64,000 nucleotides of DNA from Bradyrhizobium sp. LTSP849. GTDB lineage: Bacteria; Pseudomonadota; Alphaproteobacteria; Rhizobiales; Xanthobacteraceae. A program made the position numbers and the translations under genes. The notes beneath the pieces were generated by a model, which made no database searches, was not told the DNA's origin, and worked only from the letters and a program-made list of their open reading frames with translations. The stretch is from the NCBI RefSeq assembly GCF_000938255.1, contig NZ_JYMR01000023.1, positions 1-64,000 of the forward strand, written 5' to 3'. Shown in pieces: positions 1 through 7,985 of the stretch. The stretch's first letter is position 1. Each line of letters begins with the position of its first letter.

Positions 1-231
1 GACGACCACAAGCCGCTTGCGTCGCAGTTCGGCAACCACCGCCTGCTCATAGCCGCCGCTCGCCTCGATCCCAACCCGCTTGACCTTGTGGCGTTGCAGC
101 CATTCCAGCAGCTCCGTGTAGCCTTCCGGTGTGTTCTCGACCTGGATCCGCTCGGAACTGCCATCGAGCGCCACATCGAGCTTGTGTTTGCCGGTATCGA
201 TCCCGGCACAGATCATGATACGCTTGGCCAT
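1..231 (-). CDS. IS110-family transposase, N-terminal part (cut by window edge)
   Basis: The reading frame starts at an ATG at 231 and runs off the left edge of the window, giving the first 77 residues. The N-terminus contains CAGIDTGKHKLDVAL (residues 8-22) and, further on, VGIEASGGYE. These match the start of the RuvC-like DEDD catalytic domain of IS110-family transposases, with the first Asp in GIDTGK and the Glu in IEASGGYE. Such transposases move insertion sequences through a site-specific reaction and often lack clear terminal inverted repeats, so I cannot place the element's end. Whether the element is intact depends on sequence outside the window. Confidence 0.85.
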   Translation of the reverse strand, partial: MAKRIMICAGIDTGKHKLDVALDGSSERIQVENTPEGYTELLEWLQRHKVKRVGIEASGGYEQAVVAELRRKRLVVV

Positions 232-365
232 CTTCCTCGACCCTCCCTTGTGAATGCGAACCTGAAGTTCGTTCAACCATGCGGGTCCCGATGAAGTGCC
301 GACCGCGATCTTGCTACGAAACGCAGCCCTCAAGGCTTCGGTGGGCATCGATCCGATCGATCGGC

Positions 366-397
366 GGCCCAGCTCGGGCGGCCACCCGGGCTGGGCC
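366..397. repeat. GC-rich inverted repeat beside the IS110 gene
   Basis: Arms 366-378 and 385-397 pair at 12 of 13 positions around a 6-nt loop. It lies about 135 bases upstream of the transposase start, so it may belong to the subterminal region of the insertion sequence. There is no T-run, so it is not a typical terminator. Confidence 0.5.
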
Positions 398-443
398 ATT
401 CCTCACGGAACGAGGCCATTCTAATCCGGCGCGCTAATACAAG

Positions 444-527
444 GGTGGGCAAAGGCGCACTTGCGCCGTGCCCACCAACTTTCTTCGATCGCACTCGGAA
501 TGGTGGGCACGCTTCGCTTTGCCCACC
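444..527. repeat. Pair of related palindromic repeats
   Basis: Two hairpins sit side by side. The first (444-476) has outer arms GGTGGGCA-like and TGCCCACC; the second (502-527) has GGTGGGCA and TGCCCACC around a CGCTTCGCT-like centre. The two share the same outer arms in the same orientation. Similar interspersed palindromes occur between genes in Bradyrhizobium and their spurious translations appear in annotated proteins. They lie between the IS110 gene and the 3' end of sufE, where they could act as RNA hairpins. Confidence 0.7.
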
Positions 528-549
528 CTACGCAGCTGAAGTTAGCGCT

Positions 550-978
550 TCACGAGGCTTCCGCGAGCGCCTCTTTCGCATCGGTCTTGATACGTTCGAC
601 CATCGAGCGCAGGCCGTTGGAGCGCTGCGGCGTCAGATGGTCGCGAAAGCCGAACTCGTCGAACACCGCGAGCGCGTCGGTCGCAAGGATCTGCTGCGGC
701 GTGCGGCCGGAATAGAGCGAGAGCACGATCGCGACCAGCCCGCGCACGATATGCGCGTCGCTGTCGCCGCGATACTTCAGGATCGGCGCGCCGTTGCCGC
801 GGTCGACATGCTTGGACAGCCAGACCTGGCTGACGCAGCCCTGCACCTTGTTCTCGGCGGAGTGTTCCGCCTCGGGCATCGGTTCCAGCGTGCGACCGAG
901 TTCGATGACGTACCGGTAGCGGTCGTCCCACTCGTCCAGAAGCTCGAAATTGTCCCTGATTTCGTCGATCGTCGTCAT
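550..978 (-). CDS. sufE: SufE-family cysteine desulfuration protein
   Basis: A 142-residue protein covering the full SufE fold. SufE accepts persulfide sulfur from the cysteine desulfurase SufS and passes it to SufBCD for Fe-S cluster assembly in the cytoplasm. The acceptor cysteine is C48 in the motif GCVSQVW, and the C-terminal helix carries the usual LTPQRSNGLRSM stretch. The start is an ATG at 978. It is not next to a suf operon in this window; it lies beside a DUF5330 gene on the same strand, 67 bases away. The family assignment is firm; the partner desulfurase is elsewhere. Confidence 0.93.
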   Translation of the reverse strand: MTTIDEIRDNFELLDEWDDRYRYVIELGRTLEPMPEAEHSAENKVQGCVSQVWLSKHVDRGNGAPILKYRGDSDAHIVRGLVAIVLSLYSGRTPQQILATDALAVFDEFGFRDHLTPQRSNGLRSMVERIKTDAKEALAEAS

Positions 979-1045
979 GATGGCCCGTGTTCCCGTTCAG
1001 GCCAATATAGGGACGCAAGGTCTCGAAATCGATAGGATTTGAACC

Positions 1046-1480
1046 CTAATTGGCGATTTGCGGACCGTGCCATTCCAGCGCGAGGTCGTCCTGGGTCAGG
1101 GTGTCGCGCACCGCCTCGCTCGCAGAAGTATCGCCTTCACCGGCGACCGCGATCGAGCCGGTGTGGTCGGGCACCTTCTTCTCGCTCTTCTCGTTCTTCT
1201 CGTTGGTGATCTGCTCTTTTTTGTCGTTGATGATCTGGTAGATCTTCTTCGCGCCGTCCTGGGCGCGCTGGCCGATGATGGTCGCGGCCTGTCCGCCGAC
1301 CTCGCAGGCCGCCGGCTGGCGTTTGCAGAACTGGGTCATGTCGGAGACGGCCGCGGTCGCAGCCTGCACCGCGTCGGCAGCGCCGATCTGCGGCAGCTTG
1401 TCCGATTCGGGCGTCTTGTCCCGCGGCAGGAGCACCAGTACCAGCCCGAGCCAGAATGTGATGCGGAGCAGAAAGCGCAT
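1046..1480 (-). CDS. DUF5330-type exported/membrane protein
   Basis: A 144-residue protein (ATG at 1480; an in-frame GTG at 1510 would add ten residues with no better ribosome site). Residues 1-14 are hydrophobic (MRFLLRITFWLGLV), a signal anchor or signal peptide. The segment with FCKRQPAACEVGG holds two cysteines that could form a disulfide in the periplasm. The C-terminal half is charged and repetitive (Lys/Glu/Asn rich, around 85-105), probably disordered. It resembles DUF5330 proteins of Rhizobiales, whose function is unknown. It sits between sufE and a divergently oriented sensor kinase. Confidence 0.7.
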   Translation of the reverse strand: MRFLLRITFWLGLVLVLLPRDKTPESDKLPQIGAADAVQAATAAVSDMTQFCKRQPAACEVGGQAATIIGQRAQDGAKKIYQIINDKKEQITNEKNEKSEKKVPDHTGSIAVAGEGDTSASEAVRDTLTQDDLALEWHGPQIAN

Positions 1481-1864
1481 CTTGCGAACCTGTATGTTAG
1501 ATCCCGCCACGGCACTCCCGCGCGCGTCGGACCTAGCAACTCTCGATAAATCGCAAGTGATTGCCTTCCGCTTAATTCGCGGAAAATTTACGCAAAAATC
1601 TTCGCAAGTCGCGGTCTCGTAAATTTTCGATTGACGCCCATGCCCGTGATGTTCCGGCCCCGCGCATCCACCAATTCGAAACCATGAGGGGGAAGGCGAA
1701 ACCCTGTGTTCACCATCACCAATGATGACATCGCCAAATCGCCTAAAAATCTCTGCGATGACACGGTGTCCGGCAGCGGGCCGGGTCGCCTTAGCACTCG
1801 TTTAAGGTCGCTCTGACACGGTGGCTCAACGATAAGGAGGCGTTCCGGCGCGTCTTTTCGACGA
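1481..1864. other. Intergenic region upstream of the DivJ-like kinase
   Basis: About 380 bases separate the DUF5330 gene from the divergent kinase and must hold both promoters. An AT-richer patch lies around 1545-1625. A GGAGG at about 1836 is roughly 25 bases before the kinase ATG, too far to be its normal ribosome site. A minus-strand frame at 1588-1731 (47 codons from an ATG) has weak codon bias and no good ribosome site, so I do not call it a gene. Confidence 0.4.
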
Positions 1865-3745
1865 ATGAGCCGAAGCGCGAGACCCGTGACAGTTTTGAGT
1901 ATCATCCGCGATTGTCTCGATGCGCTGCTGCATCCCTCCGCGCGTTACGATGCGCTGACGCGAGCGCGCCATCGTGCCTTCATGGCGCCGCGGCTTCTGG
2001 GAAGCCTGGCTGCCTTTGCCGCATTTCCCGTTTATCTCGCCATGCGTGGTGCGCCGAGCGCGATCGAGGTCGCTGCCTTCGCGTGGCTGATCGCGCCGAT
2101 CCTTCTGTCCTGGTTCCTGTCGCGTACCGGACGTTACGAGGGCGCACATGTGCTGTCCTCGCTGGCGCTCGCCGGCCTGATCATGGCGATCGCGGCCACG
2201 ACCGGCGGCATCGAATCATTCGCAGCAATCTGGCTTGTCGTGGTTCCCCTGGAAGCCGCGCTGTCGGCCTCGCGCCGCGTTGCGGCATTCGCGTCACTGC
2301 TCGCGTTGTCCTGCGCGGGAATCCTGATCCTCGTCAGCCAGCTCGGCTGGCTACCGCCCGAACATGTCAGCGCGGCGCAACGCGGCGTGTTGATGGCTTT
2401 CGGCGTTGCCTCGGCGACGCTCTATGCTGCGGGCCTCGCCTTCGGCGCCGAGTCGCTCGCACGCACCAGCGTCGCGCTGCTGTCACGCGAAGAGGAACGC
2501 TATCGCCTGCTGGCGCGCAACATGAGCGACGTGATTTCGCGGCATCAGCGCAACGGCGCGGTGCAGTTCATCTCGCCTGCGGTGGAGGCGATGCTCGGCA
2601 TGCCGTCCGCGCAACTCCATGGCCACGGCCTGTTCGATCGCGTCAATGTCGCCGATCGTCCGGCCTATCTCACGGCGCTCTCCGATGCCGCGCGCGGTGA
2701 CGTCCGCAGCGTCGAGTTCCGGCTGCGGCGGGAGCCGACTGGCTCCGAGCGTGGCCAGGTCGACTTCATCTGGGTCGAGATGCGCTGTCGGCCGCTCGAT
2801 CAGGACCAGCGCCGCGACGTAACCGCCGAGCTCGAAGTCGTCGCCGTAATGCGCGACGTCACCGATCGCAAGTTCCAGGAGCAGGCGCTCGATCAGGCCC
2901 GCAGTGATGCGGAAGCCGCCGACGCCGCCAAGACGCGCTTCCTCGCCACCATGAGCCATGAGCTGCGCACTCCGCTCAACGCCATCATCGGCTTCTCCGA
3001 GATGATCGCGCAGGAGCAGACCCTGATGTTGGGGGCGGCCCAGCGCAAGGAATATGCAGAGCTCATCAACGATTCCGGCCAGCATCTGTTGTCGGTCGTC
3101 AACGGCATCCTCGACATGTCCAAGATGGAATCGGGCAATTTCGAGATTGCGTCGGAGCCGTTCGCGCCGCGCGCCGCACTGATGCACTGCTGCAACCTGC
3201 TGGCGCTGAAGGCGCGGGAGAACGGCGTCGATCTGATCACCGATGCGCCGCAGGATCTGCCGGTCATGACCGGCGATCCGCGCGCGTTCAAGCAAATCGT
3301 GCTCAACCTCGTCGCCAATGCCGTCAAGTTCACCGAACGCGGCGGCCAGGTTACAGTGACCGCGTCCGCGTCCGCCTCGCAGCTCACGCTGCGCATCAGC
3401 GACACCGGCGTCGGCATCGCGCCGGACGATCTCAAGCGCATCGGCTCGCCGTTCTTCCAGGCCGGCAAGACCTACCAACGCCGTCACGAAGGCACCGGTC
3501 TCGGACTTTCAATCGTGAAGAGTCTTGTAGCGTTGCATCTCGGCGAATTGACGGTACAAAGCAAGCTCGGCGAGGGCACCACCGTCACCGTCAAGCTGCC
3601 GCTCGTCTACACGCCGGCGCAAGCCAAGCCTTCCGGTAGCAGGCCTTCCGATAGAATGGCGGCGGAGAGCAAGATCGCGACGCTGACGCCGGTGCTGCGC
3701 CAAGAATCTCAGGACCAACCTGCTCTGGTGAAGAAAAGTGCCTAG
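1865..3745 (+). CDS. Membrane PAS-domain sensor histidine kinase, DivJ-like
   Basis: A 626-residue kinase. Residues 42-195 form about six hydrophobic segments, followed by a PAS domain at roughly 212-335, a HisKA dimerisation domain with the phospho-acceptor H365 in SHELRTPLNAIIGFSE, and a HATPase domain with N485, DTGVGI (513-518) and GTGLGLS (543-549). The multi-TM plus single-PAS arrangement resembles DivJ, the kinase of the cell-cycle regulator DivK in alphaproteobacteria. That identity is my inference; the kinase class itself is certain. Its 3' end overlaps the next gene by 8 bases, indicating co-expression with a peptidoglycan-binding protein, which would fit an envelope- or pole-linked role. 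Confidence 0.88.
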   Translation: MSRSARPVTVLSIIRDCLDALLHPSARYDALTRARHRAFMAPRLLGSLAAFAAFPVYLAMRGAPSAIEVAAFAWLIAPILLSWFLSRTGRYEGAHVLSSLALAGLIMAIAATTGGIESFAAIWLVVVPLEAALSASRRVAAFASLLALSCAGILILVSQLGWLPPEHVSAAQRGVLMAFGVASATLYAAGLAFGAESLARTSVALLSREEERYRLLARNMSDVISRHQRNGAVQFISPAVEAMLGMPSAQLHGHGLFDRVNVADRPAYLTALSDAARGDVRSVEFRLRREPTGSERGQVDFIWVEMRCRPLDQDQRRDVTAELEVVAVMRDVTDRKFQEQALDQARSDAEAADAAKTRFLATMSHELRTPLNAIIGFSEMIAQEQTLMLGAAQRKEYAELINDSGQHLLSVVNGILDMSKMESGNFEIASEPFAPRAALMHCCNLLALKARENGVDLITDAPQDLPVMTGDPRAFKQIVLNLVANAVKFTERGGQVTVTASASASQLTLRISDTGVGIAPDDLKRIGSPFFQAGKTYQRRHEGTGLGLSIVKSLVALHLGELTVQSKLGEGTTVTVKLPLVYTPAQAKPSGSRPSDRMAAESKIATLTPVLRQESQDQPALVKKSA

Positions 3746-4442
3746 AAAGTCTGCAAAGGACGAAACCGCTCCGCGCCGCCGTGGCGCCAAGGCCGCGGTC
3801 GTGGATGTCGAGACCGAGCGCAATCTCGTGATGCGCGTTCTCCTGCACAGTCCCAAGGACACGCTGGCCGGGCTTGTCGCCGTCGCGGCCATCAGCGCGA
3901 TCGTTGCGAACGCGCTGTTCCTCCAGACCGGGCGGCATCCGGCGCCGATGTTCGGCACCGTGATCGATCTTCCCGCGCCGTCGGCGATGCCGCTGTCGAA
4001 TCCCATGCCGCGCCCGCGCCCCGTCGGCGCCGATACGTCGCCGCTTGAGCCGAAGGCAACCGAGTTTCGCGTCGAGCCGAAACCTGCCGAGAAGGCGCCG
4101 GAGAAGCCCGCCGAGACAACCGCATCGACGCCGCGCGCGAGCGATCCCATGACCAATCTGGTCATAAAGGCCACGACGCCGGCACCGTCAGCGATCGCCG
4201 TCGCGCGCCCGCCGGCGCCGATTCCGGTGCAGCAAACTCCCGCGGCGCGCCGTCTCTCCGGCGTGCAGCGCGCGTTGTCGGAATACGGCTATGGCCAGTT
4301 GAAGATCACGGGCACGATGAGCGGCGAGACCCAGTCCGCGATCCAGAAGTTCGAGCGCGAGCACAAGATGGCGGTCACCGGCCAGGTGTCCGATCGCCTG
4401 CTGCGCGAGCTCGGCGCCGCGATCGGCCATCCCGTCGAATAA
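3738..4442 (+). CDS. Membrane-anchored peptidoglycan-binding domain protein
   Basis: A 234-residue protein starting inside the 3' end of the upstream kinase (8-base overlap, translational coupling likely). It has a basic cytoplasmic N-terminus, one transmembrane helix at about 43-63, a long Pro/Ala-rich linker (about 68-170) suited to spanning the periplasm, and a C-terminal peptidoglycan-binding domain at about 173-228 with VQRALSEYGYG and SAIQKFEREHKM. The architecture suggests an inner-membrane protein that reaches and binds the cell wall. No catalytic domain is present. Pairing with a sensor kinase hints at sensing or organising cell-wall state, which is inference. Confidence 0.85.
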   Translation: MPRKSAKDETAPRRRGAKAAVVDVETERNLVMRVLLHSPKDTLAGLVAVAAISAIVANALFLQTGRHPAPMFGTVIDLPAPSAMPLSNPMPRPRPVGADTSPLEPKATEFRVEPKPAEKAPEKPAETTASTPRASDPMTNLVIKATTPAPSAIAVARPPAPIPVQQTPAARRLSGVQRALSEYGYGQLKITGTMSGETQSAIQKFEREHKMAVTGQVSDRLLRELGAAIGHPVE

Positions 4443-4498
4443 TCGTCACGCGTGCGTAGAGGCTGGTGCTGATTGCGGCACTGGCCTATCGTGCGTCC

Positions 4499-4843
4499 AT
4501 GCGGTTGAAATCAAACATATGGGTCGCGGCGTATTTGCGCCGGTGTCAGACCGAGGGCGTGTACGGTGCCGTGCGCCGTCGCGGCGCCGAAGAGGCCGGT
4601 GCGGTGTTCGTCAAAGTCGCGCTGCTCGACGGCAATGCGATGCTGTACGTGCCGGCGCCGCAGACTTCTTATGACGACGGTCGCCCGGTCGATCGCTTCT
4701 TCGTGCCGCTTGCGCCGCAGCCGATGCCAGAGCCGGTGGTCGAGGAGCGCCTGACCAAGGAGGTCCGCTTCGATCCGGACGCCTGGATCGTCGAGACTGA
4801 AGACCGCAAAGGCCGTCACTTCCTCGAACTGGCGAAAACCTAG
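4499..4843 (+). CDS. DUF1491 family protein
   Basis: A 114-residue protein; I chose the ATG at 4499 (MRLKSNIWVAAYLRR) over an in-frame GTG at 4466 because the family begins here. It matches DUF1491, a small cytoplasmic alphaproteobacterial family of unknown function, with conserved WVAAYLRRC near the start and a C-terminal DPDAWIVETEDRKGRHFL. It follows the kinase and peptidoglycan-binding genes on the same strand after 56 bases and may be their operon partner. Its last four bases overlap the end of the convergent DUF2336 gene. Confidence 0.8.
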   Translation: MRLKSNIWVAAYLRRCQTEGVYGAVRRRGAEEAGAVFVKVALLDGNAMLYVPAPQTSYDDGRPVDRFFVPLAPQPMPEPVVEERLTKEVRFDPDAWIVETEDRKGRHFLELAKT

Positions 4844-5817
4844 CGGTCCGACGATCCGTCGGTGCCTGTCCGCACCGCTGGGCTCGAGCCCGGCTGCACG
4901 CCCGGCCGCGACTGGCTTGCGCCCGCGCGTGCGCGCTGCCGTTCGTTGTCATGCAGCGACGACTGATACTTCGCGCGGGTGACGGCGAGCGTCGAGCCGC
5001 GCCAGGCCGCCAGCATCACCAGCGCGGAGCGGTCGTTGAGGCGGTCATAGAGCCGCGACAGCCGGTAGACCATGTCCACGGACGTGCCGATCTCCGGCTT
5101 GAAGAACAGCAGGATGCGCTGGAAATTGGGGCTCGGCATGTCGAGCGCGCGGGCCGCAACCGCGAGCGCCTCACCGCCGGGATCGTCGACGATCTCTGTC
5201 GCGACGCGCGAGGGCAGGATCAGGCTGTCGCCGAGTTCGTATGTAAAGTTCTCGACATCGCCTGCGATCGCCGCCATCTCCAGGATCTGGATGGCGCGCT
5301 TGGCGCGCACCGTGGGAATCCGCGGCGCGGCCTTGAGCGGCGTCTGCGACAAATTGTGCAGGATCAGAGCGCGCTCGCTTGAGCTGGCGCGGAAGAACAT
5401 GTCGTGGATCTCGGCCGCGTCCTTTGGCTGCATCGCCATGTTCGCGGCCATGCGCTGCTGGGCGTCGGTCGGCGCGCGGACCGGGGAGGGAGCCTGCGGA
5501 GCAACGGGAATCTCGCGTGCGAGCGGAACCCTGCGGCCTTCCTGGGCTGCGACCAGCCCGAGCTTCTGCAGGATCGGGACGGGCGTCGACGGATAGATCG
5601 CAAGCTTCGCCTTGACGGACGCGCGCGTCGCATCGTCGACCTGGTCGATCAGTCGCGTCGCAAGCTCGACAAACTGGCGCTGCTCGTCATCGCTGTGGAC
5701 GCGCGTCTGCACATAGAGGTCGGTCAGCACGCGCAACAGCGTCGGACGAACATCGACGCCCTCGCGACGGGAGAGTGTCATCAGCCCGTCGAATCCGGGA
5801 AACAGCGACTTGGTCAT
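4840..5817 (-). CDS. DUF2336 domain protein
   Basis: A 325-residue, largely helical protein without signal peptide or membrane helix, matching DUF2336, an alphaproteobacterial family of unknown role built of HEAT-like helical pairs. The N-terminal part reads MTKSLFPGFDGLMTLSRREG; the C-terminus (about 295-325) is low-complexity and probably disordered. It converges with the DUF1491 gene (4-base overlap of the stop codons), so no terminator fits between them. No catalytic motif is visible. Confidence 0.75.
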   Translation of the reverse strand: MTKSLFPGFDGLMTLSRREGVDVRPTLLRVLTDLYVQTRVHSDDEQRQFVELATRLIDQVDDATRASVKAKLAIYPSTPVPILQKLGLVAAQEGRRVPLAREIPVAPQAPSPVRAPTDAQQRMAANMAMQPKDAAEIHDMFFRASSSERALILHNLSQTPLKAAPRIPTVRAKRAIQILEMAAIAGDVENFTYELGDSLILPSRVATEIVDDPGGEALAVAARALDMPSPNFQRILLFFKPEIGTSVDMVYRLSRLYDRLNDRSALVMLAAWRGSTLAVTRAKYQSSLHDNERQRARAGASQSRPGVQPGSSPAVRTGTDGSSDR

Positions 5818-5925
5818 GGAGAGGTACGCGACCTGGAAGAGATACTCACCGCGAGCCTAGCGCAGGGTCCTTTAAAGGCTCGTTAAGGAAAACGAGGTGT
5901 GAAGCGGACCGTGGAATTCTGCCCT

Positions 5926-5959
5926 GGCCGTGCCGCAACGGGACGTCCCCGGCACGGCC
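5926..5959. other. Strong hairpin in the intergenic region
   Basis: Arms GGCCGTGCC (5926-5934) and GGCACGGCC (5951-5959) pair perfectly over 9 bp with a 16-nt loop that itself holds GGGACGTCCC. There is no T-run on either side. It lies in the roughly 250-base gap before the small gene at 6071; a structured leader or protein site is possible. Confidence 0.45.
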
Positions 5960-5996
5960 CGTGCGGTTACGGTCCGATCGCCGCGTTTACACCCCG

Positions 5997-6004
5997 TTAA
6001 CCAT
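5997..6004 (+). promoter_or_regulatory. Possible CtrA half-site
   Basis: TTAACCAT matches the 8-base half-site bound by the cell-cycle regulator CtrA in alphaproteobacteria. It lies 67 bases before the start of the small gene at 6071. An 8-base match is weak evidence alone. Confidence 0.25.
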
Positions 6005-6070
6005 AAACTGATCCTAATGCCCTCATGTTGCTGGGGCGCGCTTGTTCGCGCGGCAATTGAGAGAACTGAC

Positions 6071-6259
6071 ATGGGGACCATCATCGAATTTCCGGCCGGT
6101 CGCCGGGTGGGCTCGTCGGGGGACGTCACACCGCGCGCGGACATGGGGATGATCCTGATCCTTCCCGTGATCCGCATCGAGCGCGAGGCGGACGAAACCA
6201 GCGGCGATCGTGGACCGGAAGCGGGCACTGCGCCGGGGCGCCGTCGTCGCCGCCGCTAG
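6071..6259 (+). CDS. Small basic hypothetical protein (62 aa)
   Basis: ATG at 6071 is preceded by GAGAG at a suitable distance. The product begins MGTIIEFPAGRR and ends in a run of six arginines, so it is strongly basic at the C-terminus. Small proteins starting with this sequence recur in Bradyrhizobium as I recall, but no function is known to me. It lies 14 bases upstream of the lipoprotein gene on the same strand and is probably co-transcribed with it. A nucleic-acid or membrane-surface role is possible because of the Arg tail, but that is speculation. Confidence 0.6.
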   Translation: MGTIIEFPAGRRVGSSGDVTPRADMGMILILPVIRIEREADETSGDRGPEAGTAPGRRRRRR

Positions 6260-6273
6260 CATCCGGCTTTGCA

Positions 6274-7035
6274 ATGCCGGACACCATCCGCCAGATCCGG
6301 CCTTTTGTATCGGCCGTCCTGCTCGCCCTAATGGGCGCGAGCCTCGCCGCCTGTAGCGGCGGCGATTTCGGCCGCACCCGCGCCGACATGCGCAGCGACG
6401 ACATGCATCGCTGGCTCGGCACCGAGGTCACCTCCAGCGTCGGTCTGAAACCGTCGCAATTCCAGCTCACCGACGAAGAGCGCCAGCTTCGCGACCTCGC
6501 CTATCCCATGATCGAGCCGCCGCTGTCGCGGCCGGCCTGGAAGAGCGTGTTCGGCGATTACAAGACGATACCCTCGCCCTGGCACCAGAAGATCGTGTTC
6601 GACCGCACCATGTACGGGCGCACGCTGATCGACGAGCCGCATCGCTCGTTCTCCTCGCGCTATGCGCAGCTGATGGAGGACGTGCGCAACGACATCACCC
6701 GCTTCGAGCCGTTCTTCGGCTCCGCGATCCGCGTCATCGATCTCGACAAGAAGCGCGAGGCCAGCATGGCGCGCGTCTCCGAGATCTCGCCGAAGGAGAA
6801 GGCGGATGCGGTCGAGCGCATGCAGGAGAACTCGCTGATCATCCAGTGGGTGCAGCAATCGCTCGAGCAGCGCGTCTCGTCCTATCGCTGGGCGCTCGAG
6901 CGCCTCGTGATCCAGGCGCCGGACAACATGGCCGCGGATGCCGATCGCCTGATCGGCGAGCTCGCATCCCAAACCACCAATCCGCCGGTCGCGGCCCAGC
7001 CGTTGTACCAGCGCCCGGTCATCTCGAAGGGCTAG
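6274..7035 (+). CDS. Hypothetical lipoprotein
   Basis: A 253-residue protein with a signal peptide ending in the lipobox SLAAC, the lipidated cysteine being C27, followed by SGGDFGRTRAD. The mature part is helical and charged, with a long central region (about 150-235) predicted as coiled or helical. I do not recognise a named family. Outer-membrane or periplasmic attachment is expected. The 3' end overlaps the convergent LysR gene by 17 bases. The preceding 62-residue gene is 14 bases upstream, so the two likely form one transcript. Confidence 0.7.
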   Translation: MPDTIRQIRPFVSAVLLALMGASLAACSGGDFGRTRADMRSDDMHRWLGTEVTSSVGLKPSQFQLTDEERQLRDLAYPMIEPPLSRPAWKSVFGDYKTIPSPWHQKIVFDRTMYGRTLIDEPHRSFSSRYAQLMEDVRNDITRFEPFFGSAIRVIDLDKKREASMARVSEISPKEKADAVERMQENSLIIQWVQQSLEQRVSSYRWALERLVIQAPDNMAADADRLIGELASQTTNPPVAAQPLYQRPVISKG

Positions 7036-7894
7036 GCGTTTTGCGCGCACTGCGCCGGCGCGGAGTCTGATCCGGCTTGCGCCGCTGTTTCTGAAGCTTC
7101 GCCACAAAATCCTTCAACGCATCCGGCAGCGGCGCGGACGTGCGGTAGGCGAGCCCGACCTCGCGCTTGACCTTGACCTCGATCTCTCTGATAGCGACGT
7201 CCGGATTGGCCTTGGCCACGCCTTCCGGAACGATGGCGATGCCGATTCCGGCGGCGACCAGCGCCATGGCCCAATCCTCCGATTGCGCGATCGCTGCGGA
7301 CTGATGCCGCTTCGAAGCGCGGCCGAAGAATTCGCTCTGCTCGCAATGGCAGCGGTCGATCATGGGGACATTGGCGAGATCACTGACGCGGAGCCTGTCC
7401 TTCAGTGTCAGCGGATGCGACGGCGGCAGTGCCGCGACGTAGCGTTCGCTCCACAGCGCGACGAAGTGCTCGTCACTGCGCAGCATGCTCTTCGAGATGA
7501 TCCGTGCATCGGCGCGCTCGTCATGGCCGACGAGGCGAAGCGCGATGTCGGCACGCGCCGTCAGCGGCTTCAGCAGCGCGATCGTCCGCGGCACGTCGAG
7601 CGTGCGCATCAGGCCGAGCGTCAGCGCGGTCCTCGTGCTCGGCTTCCTGAACAGGCTGCGCGCGGCATCGGTCTCGTCGATGATGCGGCGGGCCAGCGCA
7701 TGAAACTGCTCGGCCGAAGCGGTCGGCGCGACGCCCTTCTTGTGCCGGATGAAGAGCGTGGTGCCGAGCTCGGCCTCCAGATGGGTGATCGCGGTCGAGA
7801 TCGAGGGCTGCGACACGAAGCATGTGCGCGCCGCGGCGGTGAGGTTGCGCTCGCGGTAGACGGCGGCGAAGTAGCGGAGCTCGCGGATGTCCAT
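7019..7894 (-). CDS. LysR-type transcriptional regulator
   Basis: A 291-residue LysR regulator: winged helix-turn-helix at residues 1-60 (MDIRELRYFAAVYRERNLT, then SQPSISTAITHLEAELG) and a periplasmic-binding-like effector domain from about 90 to 270. The last 20 residues form a basic tail. It is transcribed away from the metallo-beta-lactamase-fold gene at 7986 across a 91-base spacer with inverted repeats, the standard arrangement in which such a regulator controls its divergent neighbour. The effector is unknown, presumably the substrate or product of that hydrolase. Confidence 0.92.
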   Translation of the reverse strand: MDIRELRYFAAVYRERNLTAAARTCFVSQPSISTAITHLEAELGTTLFIRHKKGVAPTASAEQFHALARRIIDETDAARSLFRKPSTRTALTLGLMRTLDVPRTIALLKPLTARADIALRLVGHDERADARIISKSMLRSDEHFVALWSERYVAALPPSHPLTLKDRLRVSDLANVPMIDRCHCEQSEFFGRASKRHQSAAIAQSEDWAMALVAAGIGIAIVPEGVAKANPDVAIREIEVKVKREVGLAYRTSAPLPDALKDFVAKLQKQRRKPDQTPRRRSARKTPSPSR

Positions 7895-7896
7895 AG

Positions 7897-7935
7897 GGTA
7901 AACCTAGAGATGCTATCAATAGTCGGTATTTTACC
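7897..7935. promoter_or_regulatory. Candidate LysR operator between divergent genes
   Basis: The short divergent spacer holds GGTATTTTACC (7925-7935, a perfect inverted repeat GGTA/TACC around TTT) and CTATCAATAG (7913-7922, arms CTAT/ATAG around CA), plus GGTAAACC near 7898. LysR regulators bind dyads of the T-N11-A class in exactly this position. The assignment to the adjacent regulator is inferred from location. Confidence 0.45.
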
Positions 7936-7985
7936 TATGGATCGGATGATGACAAGAATGCTCGTCACGAAAGGCGAGGTCATCC

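Noticed and set aside
1020..1060. A GGTTCAAATCC-like string on the minus strand, resembling a tRNA T-loop
   Set aside because: The flanking bases do not form a T stem or acceptor stem, and it is just the end of the DUF5330 gene and its downstream bases.
1588..1731. A 47-codon minus-strand frame with partly protein-like sequence
   Set aside because: Codon use is unlike neighbours and the ribosome site is poor; no recognisable family.
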